Assembly: GCA_965250225.1 (NCBI GenBank)
Contig: CBDFNQ010000033.1
Location: 74,826-138,825, forward strand
Direction of reading: 5' to 3'
DNA from: CBDEUK01 sp965250225
Lineage (GTDB): Bacteria; Pseudomonadota; Gammaproteobacteria; Eutrophobiales; Eutrophobiaceae
Length of the DNA stretch: 64,000 nucleotides
The translations under genes were made by a program, and so were the position numbers. Below the pieces are notes generated by a model, which saw only the letters and a list, made by a program, of their open reading frames with translations, did no database searches and was not told the origin of the DNA. This document shows, in pieces, positions 48,301-54,915 of this stretch (position 1 is its first letter; every line of letters begins with the position of its first letter).

Positions 48301-50172
48301 GTTGCCCCCAACAGTGTCATAACGAACTACACCTACGATGTCTTGGGACGTCGACTAACAGAAAGTTCAAGAGACAGAGGAACGCACACTTACACCTATG
48401 ACCTGGCCGATAACGTGACCACCATCACCGAGGGCAGGGGCATCGTAGCAACGATGACCTACGATGCACTCGAACGTCTTTCAAGCAAAACCTGGCCCAA
48501 TACGATCATTGGCAAGAATGAGGATGTCACCTACACCTACGACAGCTGCGCCTTTGGTCTGGGTCACTTCTGTGCCCGGAGCGATGAGAGTGGCACTACC
48601 CGCTACAGCTACGACGCCTATGGTAATCTCACTGATTCAAGCTTCACTGAAATCGAAGGCATCATCTATAACATGAACTATGTCTATGACGATGGAGACA
48701 ACATCAGTCAAATGACTTACCCCTCAGGTCGTGTTGTCAATACCAGTCGTGATGGTGTGAGACGTGTCGAAGCGATTGACACCACCGTCAATGGAAGCCC
48801 ACAAAATGTTATCAGCAATATCCAATATCGGGCGGATAATCAGATGCTTCAGTGTACCTATGGCAATGGCTTGATCGACAGTCGAAATTACGACCTACAA
48901 GGCAGACTCACCGGTCAACGACTCAACGACAGTTTGAATTCAACGATTGACCAAAGGGATTACAGTTACGATAAAAACGGTAACATTTTGAATATTGATA
49001 CAAATTTTGAGGACAATGCCTATAGCTACGATGCCCTGGATCGGCTCATCAGTGATACAATCGATACGAACGAAGCGATCACCTACGATTACGATCTGAA
49101 CGATAATCGACTCTCGAAAACCCAGGGAACGGACTTTTCTGAAACCTATACCATTCCTTTTTTCCAAAACTCTAATGGGAATAGCAATAAATTAACCAAT
49201 GTTAGGGCAGTTCAAACCGGGCCAGAAATCTTACCTGTCATTCCAAGCCGAAGTATGATTTATAACGATGCAGGACGTTTGTTTCAGCTAATGGAGGAAG
49301 GCATTTTAAAAGCCGAATATATTTACAACGACAGTGGACAAAGAACCCGAAAAACAGTTTATCAAAGCGATGGCATTACTGTTGATTCAATAACAATTTA
49401 TCATTATGACCAGATGGGCTATCTCATTACCGAGACCGATGAAACCGGAGCCTTAATCAAAGATTACATCTGGCAGGAAGGTATGATCCCACTTGCACAG
49501 ATTGATAACACTCAAGGAACTGAACAAATCGTTTACCTTTACACCGATCATCTGATGACTGCAAGGCTGGCAACCGATCAAAACCAATTTATCAGCTGGC
49601 GTTGGGAAGGTGAGGCCTTTGGGAATACACCGGCCGAAGAGTTGGCAGGGTTATCGATTAATCTGAGATTTCCCGGACAATATTTCGATACAGAGACAAA
49701 TTTACATTACAATCACTTTCGATATTATGATCCTGCATTAGGAAGATTTATTACCAGTGATCCTATAGGAATTTATGTTGGACTAAACACGTATAGTTAT
49801 GCATCGATGAACCCTTTAGCTGGTTTTGATATGTTTGGTTTAGAAGATGCTCAGTCAAGAGCAGAATTTATACAAAACATGAGAGACCTAGATACACGTA
49901 AAACAACAGAGGTATTAGATATTCCCGGTACCCAAAATGATTTGTTGCACAATGACGGTCGAGCCAAAAAAGCACTAAAAGAGGGTGCTCCTATAGCAGA
50001 AAAGGCCTTGACGAGAGGATTGGATAAAATAACTGGTGATGCAAAAAAAGAACTTAAAAAGAACCTTGATTTAAAGAGACCTGACCTAAAGAAAGAAATT
50101 TTAGGAGAAGCGACGAAAAAAAAACCTGGAAAGGATGAAAGAATACGAAAAAAACAAAAAAATAGTAGATGA
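42334..50172 (+). CDS. Giant exported SBBP/Ig/RHS-repeat protein with frameshifted C-terminal tip
   Basis: 2612 codons. Order: membrane/signal segment (residues 18-36, KTILVCVISIVCMAFIS); DUF7948-like N-domain (about 60-305) holding an in-frame structured insert at 254-286; about eight SBBP propeller repeats (309-769, with STYLGGS and GFVSKLSQDGS motifs); Ig/cadherin-like domains (773-1045); a SpaA-like domain (GKVLTTGGAPLANVRLEIDG); a Pro/acidic hinge (about 1287-1310); RHS/YD repeats (from about 1535); and the RHS core RFPGQYFDTETNLHYN with DPIGIYVGLNTYSYA near 2474. The tip after MFGLED is variable. A 9-A run at 50116-50124 shifts the frame, so the protein stops at 50172; with 8 A it would end at 50278, matching the downstream copy. 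Probably a polymorphic toxin-type surface or secreted protein; toxic activity of the tip is not shown. Confidence 0.85.
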   Translation: MGNHHKTITNISNKMTTKTILVCVISIVCMAFISQPSILNSINPLSNLSTKNTLDKKQISVTQYYDQLPLQFELNQGQVHKDVQFLSRGLNYTLFLTNNETVLSLNNQNVSSDADNHVIRMRLEGSHEKFQYQGNQQLPGKVHYITGRDKETWNTDISTYQEVVANNVYPGIDLRYHGDQQQLEYDFVVSPGTNTDIIKLAFDGLSSLEIDDDGNLVLDTGEDQLIHKRPIVYQEINGDKISIQGEYLIVDNYDVHGCTSVAIAQAQGCAQVEQRRSSCRGCARATVGFEIGTYDPSFPLIIDPVLDYSTYLGADLNDRGLSIAVDDSGNSYIAGTTYSISYPTNNPYQASLIGTQDAFVTKLNSSGDTILYSTYLGGSGDESIDDYDDDLDVDVGMDIVVDAQGYLYISGTTNSAQDFPIVNAVQPNYGGGNLDGFVSKLSQDGSNLVFSSYLGGSKKDKVFGITLDSLNDIYVAGRTKSNDFPTVNAIQDTYAGNGDAFISKINSNGSNLIYSTYIGGANSDTAKAIIVDSNNQAVITGATKSSNTFPLLNAIQASFGGKKDSFVTKLSNDGLNYIFSTFLGGAKKDKARSIILDSQNNIIIVGSTNSDLDFPLHNAMQNSFGGDSKDGFITKLSDDGNSMLFSTYYGGEGVDNIRSVAIDDQDNIYIVGNTKSTVNISTIDAIQNQLNGTKRDIMIGKFDPNGNRIYGTYFGGSKLDKGYGIAVNSQGSVYVTGVTKSSNNFPTQNALQPLFGGGNKDAFVLKISEENPNQAPTITSSPVTTAVTGLAYSYDVDATDPDGDTLIYSLSLFPQGMSIDSNTGLINWVPDLAGDFNVSVIVDDSLGGTDTQSFVISVAQSNRPPMILSVPPTDIAVDSSYVYQILASDLDNDPLSYSLTNAPVGMTIDQGTGLINWLPVNLGSFPVNISIDDGQGGVSTQSFTLTVSASATAQPPALDPIGDQTALLGSTLTLQLNASDPDGDLLVYLAEPLPLTENMTLNKETGLFTFTPSLAQVGNHIITFIASDRRFEDSETITITVPIPGGTTRLLGKVLTTGGAPLANVRLEIDGVEAFTDANGDYLLDNLPNAGQVRLLIDGSTVDPLLGTFATVPEMIPLIAGADNQLEPAIVLLPLDAASADPVDPNTTSIITSSTFTTISGAQSEPVTLTIAPGNAIVEATGLPYSGDIHISRIEDPTQGPRPLPDDIDLSVYIAIQPFGVCYNTPAPISFPNLEEFAPGSMLDMFGLDHDTGAFEKVGEGVVSADGKTVDSIGGVVHCNSWHGFVPPPPEPPEPDQEEDNGEPKDEDPCENGACRLYKESGNMGEDHSVPSYFSLGTKRSVHLSYNSLNAKPRPIITSKSVFAPIPAPLYMSTRLAVGGIDQGFELFGATPTTIFGPRRPAIQFDASNFNTGVYPYELTEDCQFPISRRSNSYGGNIIIQNDNMSPFGAGWTLRGLHQLYVNSEGIALITEGNGKARYFTPIDPSNYDSPTGDFSVLTRNGDGSHSRRMKNGTLYNFDVNGLFTTKVDRNGNTTSYQYDNDEKLLKIIDPVGKEFNFNYFAGHIKSISDPLNRITQFVHDNEGNLITIIEPNNDERRFEYEAGSNLMIANIDQRNNRKEYTYDFAGRIKEALLPDSSKLLISPSAVDSLVDPSSGVGMDENNLAPVPTLLADIENQYTDNNGNIDITETDKRSAPIRKTDAIGRVTRHQRDEDSLPIQTIRPNTSVITRTFDTLGNPTLVREEFNGAEYQYQYDPFSLVTSYTNPNNHTTTINRDALGNPEQIINHLGHTTTLEYDSQGLVTRMVSSNGLETVYSYNTLGLPETKTETPPAGSPGTVRVTQYSYDTAGQRTQTIMPDGIVLDMLYDEKGRLTRITDNLNQKIEFTYDPYDNLIQTDTSNSDASLAMMVQRAFDNRNRRIEIRMPHNGTEDSILQRILDGNSNITGLTDPNGNATSNIFDGEDRSTENTHRLNGVTTYEYDTNDRMTKIVAPNSVITNYTYDVLGRRLTESSRDRGTHTYTYDLADNVTTITEGRGIVATMTYDALERLSSKTWPNTIIGKNEDVTYTYDSCAFGLGHFCARSDESGTTRYSYDAYGNLTDSSFTEIEGIIYNMNYVYDDGDNISQMTYPSGRVVNTSRDGVRRVEAIDTTVNGSPQNVISNIQYRADNQMLQCTYGNGLIDSRNYDLQGRLTGQRLNDSLNSTIDQRDYSYDKNGNILNIDTNFEDNAYSYDALDRLISDTIDTNEAITYDYDLNDNRLSKTQGTDFSETYTIPFFQNSNGNSNKLTNVRAVQTGPEILPVIPSRSMIYNDAGRLFQLMEEGILKAEYIYNDSGQRTRKTVYQSDGITVDSITIYHYDQMGYLITETDETGALIKDYIWQEGMIPLAQIDNTQGTEQIVYLYTDHLMTARLATDQNQFISWRWEGEAFGNTPAEELAGLSINLRFPGQYFDTETNLHYNHFRYYDPALGRFITSDPIGIYVGLNTYSYASMNPLAGFDMFGLEDAQSRAEFIQNMRDLDTRKTTEVLDIPGTQNDLLHNDGRAKKALKEGAPIAEKALTRGLDKITGDAKKELKKNLDLKRPDLKKEILGEATKKKPGKDERIRKKQKNSR
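43095..43190 (+). repeat. Double-hairpin GGA element, copy inside the RHS giant
   Basis: Hairpin A is TGTGC-ATGGAT-GCACA (43095-43110). Outer stem GTCGC (43114-43118)/GCGAC (43186-43190) encloses GCAC-AGGGAT-GTGC (43129-43142) and GCAAC...GTTGC (43152-43170), with further GGA motifs. It is longer than the other copies but has the same plan. It is translated as a Cys/Arg/Ala-rich stretch unlike the surrounding domain, which resumes at TVGFEIGTYDPSFPLIIDPV. Confidence 0.75.
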
Positions 50173-50302
50173 CTATTTAAAGGAAGAGGAAAAGAAAAAA
50201 GCAGAGGAAAATGATCCTGGAGGAGAAGATGAGGAGGATGAGGAATTAGGCTTTTGCCCAATACCAAGAGATAATTGAGTTTGAATGTAAATAGAAAATG
50301 AC

Positions 50303-51680
50303 ATGCCCATAAAAGTTATAAAAATATCCATCATGATACTGTCGGTCTTGGCTGTTATGATCGCACTATCTTTATTAAGAGAACATTCTAGTCAAGATGA
50401 CGAGGTAGATGAAGTCGTCATCAACTCTCTATACAAAGACGAACCCGATATTCCCCAGGCTGAAAATGTCGCCTATGCGATCATTGGTTTTACAGCACCT
50501 GAAGATGTAGAAGACATTCACGAATACGGCCTATCTCTTGTGGATGAAGCTCTAAAAGCCAGTGCCAAGCTTCGAACTAATAATACTCCTAAATTTAAAC
50601 CCGCTGAAAACGAACTGAAAATTATAAACGAGACCGAAAAAAATGTTTGTTGGTGGAAAACCAAATATTACAAAGCGACACACGAAGAAAATTGTATGTC
50701 CAGCGACGAGGTTACTATAGTAATCGGCAGCAATCTTACATTATTGTCTCGATATATAACATGGCACAAATACAGCCAGATAAAAAGCAAAGTTTCTGAA
50801 TCAAGAAATGAGGGCTTAATATTGCCCATGCATAGAATATTTTTGGCCTACCTTAGAGAATTAATACAGCGAAATAAAATTGATTTTGCGTTGGAACTTT
50901 TGTCGGATGATATCAAGCTATGGAAAAATCTAGCTAGAGAGAATGGCACACTGATTGATAAATGGATAACAATTAATGTGCTAAACGATGATCTAAGGAT
51001 GATAGGGTTATTGACAGAGTTAGGACATTTTGATTTTTACCATCAAGAATACATGCATAACTTGTTTGAACCGATTGGCATTAAAAATTGGGCACTAGCG
51101 GATACGTATACAGTGGAATTTAGATTGTCCGAACTAAAATACTGCCTGGACGAAGGGATAGCTTATGTTGAAGCAAATACATGCTTAAAAAAACAACAAG
51201 GATTGTTTTATCAACGAAACAAAACGTTAAAGAGAATTTCTGAACATATTGAGGAAATGGTGAAAACTATTGCCCCTGATCCTGAAAACGTGTATTTAAA
51301 TTGTTTGAATGTCCAAACAAAAGAAAATGAAGGTATAAAAGATTGGCTGGATAAACATTTATACAATTACAAAGGCAATAAAGTGTATGAGCATTTCACG
51401 GATTATAATAGCAAAAAAAAACCTTTGTGATATTTTGATGCCGCTTCATAGAACAGATGCTTCTTTGTTATTGATAAAACGTTATATTGAAATATTGCAG
51501 AATGGAACAGGAGATATTGAGAAAACAATCAATAAAAACGATGAGAGTTATTATTCTTACCCGTTCATATGGGATCCAGATAATAATACAATTTCTATTG
51601 ACACTATTGACAAAGACAATTTCTATCAACCGGGTTTTGAGTTAAGGTTACCACCATTAAAAGAGCCTGCTTTGGAATAG
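50303..51680 (+). pseudogene. RHS-associated membrane-anchored protein, frameshifted copy
   Basis: Near-identical to the open 456-residue gene at 61080-62450. The N-terminus has one membrane segment (IKISIMILSVLAVMIALSLL), then a large soluble part with CWWKTKYYKATHEENC. A 9-A run (51413-51421; 8 A in the other copy) breaks the frame at residue 374; the rest continues in another frame to 51680. It starts 24 bp after the expected end of the RHS tip, the place of an immunity gene in RHS systems. I do not recognise the family. Function as immunity protein is a positional inference. Confidence 0.75.
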
Positions 51681-51736
51681 TAGAGGAGGCGTAGCTCTTA
51701 ATAGAACTATTAAAAATAAAGACAAAAGGTGCCTGA

Positions 51737-52813
51737 CACATATGCCAAGTCTTACCGGTCATTCCAAGCCGAAATCTTGTCTACAACGATGTCGGACATT
51801 TGTATCAGCTAATAGAGGAAGGCAGTTTAAAAGCCGAATATATCTACAACGATGGTGGACAAAGAACCCGAAAAACAGTTTATCAAAGCGACGGCATCAC
51901 AGTAGATAACATCACCATCTATCATTACGATCAGATGGGCTATCTGGTTACGGAAACCGATGAAACAGGCACATTAATTAAAGACTACATCTGGCAAGAG
52001 GGCATGACCCCACTGGCACAGATTGATAATAATGGTGGCACGGAAAGTATTATTTATCTCTACACCGATCATCTAATGACCGCAAGACTGGCAACCGATC
52101 AAAACCAATTTATCAGCTGGCGTTGGGAAGGTGAGGCGTTTGGGAATACACCGGCTGAAGAGTTGGCAGGTATCAGTGTGAACTTAAGATTTCCCGGACA
52201 GTACTTTGATGAAGAGACTAATCTGCATTACAACTGGAACAGATATTATGATCCAACACTGGGAAGGTACATCACCTCTGATCCTATCGGACTTAGTGGA
52301 GGTGTGAATACGTACCTCTATGCAAATGCGAATCCGATAATTTTTATAGACCAATATGGGCTGTACTGTTTATCTCCTGAACAAATAGCTGCTATTGCGG
52401 GCGGCATTGGTGGTGGTATAGGCGGCGCTGTGACAGGGGGGATAACAGGGGCAGCAGCTGGGCCTGTAGGAGCGATTACTGGTGCAATAGGCTTCGGTAT
52501 TGCTGGTGCAGGCTTAGGTTTCGGTGCTGGTGCAGTTGCGGGAGGAGTCGATAATCCGGTAGCGGGCGCTGTGGCAGGGGGCGCTATTGGTAGTGCGACA
52601 GGTGGTGTTCCAGGAATGGTTGTAGGGGCTGCTGGTGGTGCAGTAGGAGTTAGTTTGGGTGGTGGCGCGATTGGTGGTGCAGCAGGTGGATCATTGGGTG
52701 GTATTGGTGGAATCGCTAGTGGTATTGGAGGAGCATTAGGTGGACTCACTGGGGCTATAGCTCAGCAAATTCTGACTCAGAATAATGATTGTGATGATGA
52801 ATGTGGAGAATAA
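51737..52813 (+). CDS. Orphan RHS C-terminal cassette with glycine-zipper tip
   Basis: From about 51750 the sequence matches the RHS giant from 49,228 on (VIPSRNLVYNDVG, KAEYIYNDGGQRTRK, RFPGQYFDEETNLHYN), then DPIGLSGGVNTYLYANANP. After YGLYC it departs into a 140-residue Gly/Ala-rich tip with many GG and GxxxG pairs (GGIGGGIGGAVTGGITGAAA), typical of membrane-inserting glycine zippers. There is no ATG at its 5' end; the frame opens after a TGA at 51734-51736 and a TTG at 51800 is the first possible start. This is the usual form of a displaced RHS-CT module, expressed only after recombination into the main gene, or silent. A membrane-active toxin is possible; no catalytic motif is seen. Confidence 0.75.
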   Translation, partial: HICQVLPVIPSRNLVYNDVGHLYQLIEEGSLKAEYIYNDGGQRTRKTVYQSDGITVDNITIYHYDQMGYLVTETDETGTLIKDYIWQEGMTPLAQIDNNGGTESIIYLYTDHLMTARLATDQNQFISWRWEGEAFGNTPAEELAGISVNLRFPGQYFDEETNLHYNWNRYYDPTLGRYITSDPIGLSGGVNTYLYANANPIIFIDQYGLYCLSPEQIAAIAGGIGGGIGGAVTGGITGAAAGPVGAITGAIGFGIAGAGLGFGAGAVAGGVDNPVAGAVAGGAIGSATGGVPGMVVGAAGGAVGVSLGGGAIGGAAGGSLGGIGGIASGIGGALGGLTGAIAQQILTQNNDCDDECGE

Positions 52814-52815
52814 TT

Positions 52816-53148
52816 ATGTCCATCAGTGAACTTATACATAAACGAGCATATTGTTTAGTTTGTGGAGAGAAAATTCCACCAATCAGACGTTTGTCAATCT
52901 CAATTTTTACTAGTATTAAATGCCCTAGCTGTAATAGATATATGACTTTCAAAAAGTCTATATTCATATTACAAATGCTAATATTAATTTTAATCTACCC
53001 ATCGCTCTCTTTGATTTTTGTAAAAAACTATTATTTTCTTGGTTCTCTTACTTTGATAGTTGTAATGATTATTTTATTCTTAGTCACATATACGGCTGAA
53101 TATAAAATTGATTCGTATAGTAAAGATATGTTTAAGGGGTCAAAGTGA
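52816..53148 (+). CDS. Small zinc-ribbon membrane protein, candidate partner of the glycine-zipper tip
   Basis: About 110 residues. A four-Cys zinc ribbon, CLVCGEK with CPSCNRY, is followed by two membrane segments (SIFILQMLILILIYPSLSLIF and SLTLIVVMIILFLVTY). The ATG at 52816 is preferred: GGAGA lies seven bases upstream, inside the last codons of the orphan RHS cassette, so translation is coupled. An in-frame ATG at 52801 would overlap that gene. In RHS systems this is the position of the immunity gene, and a membrane location would fit a membrane-active toxin. Family not recognised. Confidence 0.7.
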   Translation: MSISELIHKRAYCLVCGEKIPPIRRLSISIFTSIKCPSCNRYMTFKKSIFILQMLILILIYPSLSLIFVKNYYFLGSLTLIVVMIILFLVTYTAEYKIDSYSKDMFKGSK

Positions 53149-53220
53149 AGCTCCCCTGTTATTCCCTTATTTTGAGAAATCATAGCAGAGGTAGGAAGAG
53201 GTAGGGGACACAGGAAGAGG

Positions 53221-53486
53221 TAGGGGACACTGATGACTTAATGACTTAAAAGATAACCGACAAAAACAAACAGGGCAGTTTTATTTGTTTTTGAATTGAA
53301 TTAGTAGTATTCCAAAACGGAGAGTATTTAGGGGAGTAATAAAACAATGGCGGTTCATTCAATCGAAGAACTCCAGGTGTCAAATTTATTGTTAGACGTT
53401 GAAAACCCACGCCACGACGTTCTTAAAAACCAACGTGAAGCCCTGAAAGTAGTGAGATAGGGGACACTGATGACTTAATGACTTAA
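53221..53486 (+). repeat. Pair of 29-bp direct repeats flanking a gene fragment
   Basis: Positions 53221-53249 and 53458-53486 are identical over 29 bases (beginning TAGGGGACACTGATG, ending ATGACTTAA, itself a doubled TGACTTAA). A shorter GGTAGGGGACAC also stands at about 53210. Similar GGGGACAC ends are known from small palindromic transposable repeats, but no transposase is present here. The second copy supplies the stop codon of the ParB-like fragment. The 53149-53346 stretch has no other gene. Confidence 0.65.
53347..53460 (+). pseudogene. ParB N-domain-like fragment, truncated by the 29-bp repeat
   Basis: A 37-residue frame with ribosome-binding site GGGGAG reads MAVHSIEELQVSNLLLDVEN then PRHDVLKNQREAL. 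This resembles the first residues of ParB N-terminal-domain proteins (SDLLLDxENPRH). The frame ends at TAG inside the direct repeat, so only the start of the gene remains. Named from resemblance only. Confidence 0.5.
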
Positions 53487-53487
53487 G

Positions 53488-53525
53488 AAACCGGCAGACT
53501 TAAAATAAAGCTGCCGGTTTTTTTT
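53488..53525 (+). terminator. Rho-independent terminator (bidirectional layout)
   Basis: AACCGGCAG (53489-53497) pairs with CTGCCGGTT (53511-53519), followed by eight T. On the other strand the stem is followed by TTTCTTAAG, so it may also serve the SymE-like frame on the minus strand. Confidence 0.8.
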
Positions 53526-53528
53526 AGC

Positions 53529-53747
53529 TTAAGGTTCTTCTGTTGTTAAAACAAGGCAGCCGTTCATTACACGGATCTTAACAGGCGTATCAATTGAGAA
53601 TCCTGCTTGCTCCAACCATTTGCCTTTCATCTGCAACCATGGAACGACACGGCTGGTCGGGTAAGTATCCCGTTTCAGTTTATAGTCATAAGACGAAAAT
53701 AAAAGGTGCCGGAGTGATTTAATTTTAACCAGATTGTAGCGCGCCAC
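53529..53747 (-). CDS. SymE-like toxin, N-terminus replaced by repeat sequence
   Basis: The C-terminal 50 residues (YPTSRVVPWLQMKGKWLEQA, then GFSIDTPVKIRVMNGCLVLT) match the SymE fold, an AbrB-like small toxin often found next to RHS genes. The first 18 residues (from MARYNLVKIKS) are encoded by the 342-bp direct repeat that begins at 53693, so the original 5' end is gone and the frame continues by chance. It may be a remnant or a fusion; family call good, activity doubtful. Confidence 0.65.
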   Translation of the reverse strand: MARYNLVKIKSLRHLLFSSYDYKLKRDTYPTSRVVPWLQMKGKWLEQAGFSIDTPVKIRVMNGCLVLTTEEP

Positions 53748-54034
53748 TTTGCCATCGTAAGATTTCCCAAATTATTGGTCGTATGATTTGCCATTTTTAC
53801 AATAGATTTGCCACACTCTCATCGTAACAAAAAATCATTTTCCCGAATTAAAATCATACGTTTTACCAAACAGCGGAAAAGGGGTCGGTGACAAATAGGA
53901 AATAATCGCATTTACATTTAAACAAACAAACGTGACGCTACCCTTAAAATGATAAACAAAACCGGCAGACTTGAAACAAGCCTGCTGGTTTTTTTAATAG
54001 TTTAGTCCTCCTTCTCCTCATCCGCTAACAACCA
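53693..54034. repeat. 342-bp direct repeat, copy 1
   Basis: Identical by eye to 63659-64000 at a fixed offset of 9,966 bp. It covers the end of the SymE-like frame, an AT-rich gene-free stretch (53748-53958), a terminator and the last codons of the 100-residue minus-strand gene. The second copy runs to the last base of the window, so the real length is unknown. Confidence 0.95.
53959..53995 (+). terminator. Rho-independent terminator
   Basis: AACCGGCAG faces CTGCTGGTT (one G-T pair) with seven T after it. The opposite strand shows GCCGGTTTTGTTT, so it can also end the minus-strand gene at 54002-54304. Confidence 0.75.
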
Positions 54035-54304
54035 CTCATCCTCATTGACGACCTCGATAGGCAGCAGAATATCGACAGTGAGCATTAATCCCGCTGGGTC
54101 AATTGCCGGGTAGCTTGTCATAAAGTGAATGACCTCATTGAGCAAATGATTGGCAAGGCCGCGAAGTATCTGTAAGGACGCCGAGCTGGCGCCATCGATG
54201 TTATTTTTAACAAAATCCTCACAGGCTCGCAGTTCATCGGGTGATAAATAGAACGGCCGTTTAGGAGGAAGGGGTGTGGATTGTGTATGATGATTGTTAG
54301 TCAT
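54002..54304 (-). CDS. Unrecognised 100-residue acidic protein of the mobile module
   Basis: Small soluble protein with a Pro-rich start (TPLPPKRPFYLSPDELRACE), a helical middle (SLQILRGLANHLLNEVIHF) and a strongly acidic end (EVVNEDEWLLADEEKED). I do not recognise a family. It is transcribed the same way as the XRE gene and 120 bp from it, and the beginning of a second copy lies at the window end. Acidic small proteins in such modules can be regulators or anti-restriction proteins, but nothing here shows that. Confidence 0.6.
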   Translation of the reverse strand: MTNNHHTQSTPLPPKRPFYLSPDELRACEDFVKNNIDGASSASLQILRGLANHLLNEVIHFMTSYPAIDPAGLMLTVDILLPIEVVNEDEWLLADEEKED

Positions 54305-54424
54305 AATAACCTCTAATGTAGGTTGTTGTGATTAGCTGGGCCGGGGTGTTAGCGCACCTTGGCTCAGCGCCTATTAAGAACTAATAATGGTCTTGTTTTT
54401 TTTGATTCACCTCCTTCTTTTTGA

Positions 54425-54793
54425 TCAACGACTTGCGGCCAAATGGTTGGCGTGGTGCTGTAAAATCAAGCCATCCAGCACAACTTTAGCAATCTTCTTC
54501 TCTTCCCGACTGAATTGACTGACGGCTTCAAACTGAAGTTTAAGCCCGTCATCCGGTCCTCGTTCATTCTCATCGAACAGTAATCTATCGGCGCTAATGT
54601 TAAGTGCACGGGCAATTTTACATAGTACGTCTAAGGAAGGTTGGGTATCACCTGACTCATACCGTTTGACCTGAGAAAGATGTATCTCGATAACATTGGC
54701 CATTTCTTGTTGAGTCCATTCCCGTCCCTTACGCACGGCAGCTAATCGTTTTGCAAAGCTCATATTGATAATCATCTGTAATGAAGGATGCAT
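54425..54793 (-). CDS. XRE-family repressor of the mobile module
   Basis: 122 residues. A helix-turn-helix of the Cro/C1 type covers residues 12-66 (FAKRLAAVRKGREWTQQEM, ANVIEIHLSQVKRYESG, QPSLDVLCKIARALNISADR). The C-terminal part is a short helical dimerisation region without a protease motif. The start at 54793 has GAGG eight bases upstream. It diverges from the primase gene across a promoter with palindromes, so it probably represses that promoter. Confidence 0.85.
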   Translation of the reverse strand: MHPSLQMIINMSFAKRLAAVRKGREWTQQEMANVIEIHLSQVKRYESGDTQPSLDVLCKIARALNISADRLLFDENERGPDDGLKLQFEAVSQFSREEKKIAKVVLDGLILQHHANHLAASR

Positions 54794-54821
54794 TATCTTA
54801 ACCTCACGTTTTTTGTTGTAC

Positions 54822-54858
54822 TTGACAAAGGTTCCCTAATAGGAACTATAATAGTTCC
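54822..54858 (+). promoter_or_regulatory. Primase promoter with overlapping GTTCC/GGAAC operators
   Basis: TTGACA (54822-54827) is followed by TATAAT (54847-54852; spacing 19) or ACTATA (54845-54850; spacing 17). Half sites are GTTCC (54831), GGAAC (54842) and GTTCC (54854). GGAACTATAATAGTTCC is a perfect 17-bp palindrome covering the -10 box, and GTTCC-N6-GGAAC lies between the boxes. A repressor bound here would block transcription; the adjacent XRE protein is the obvious candidate. Confidence 0.75.
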
Positions 54859-54915
54859 AGTATAGCGTATTGACAAGGTTTTGCAAAATCCACATTTTTG
54901 GGAGGAATCTAAGAA

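Noticed and set aside
52318..52749. Long Pro/Ala-rich minus-strand frame opposite the glycine-zipper tip
   Set aside because: It is the reverse complement of GGT/GCT-rich codons, which read as Pro/Ala/Thr codons; no ribosome-binding site and no plausible protein.
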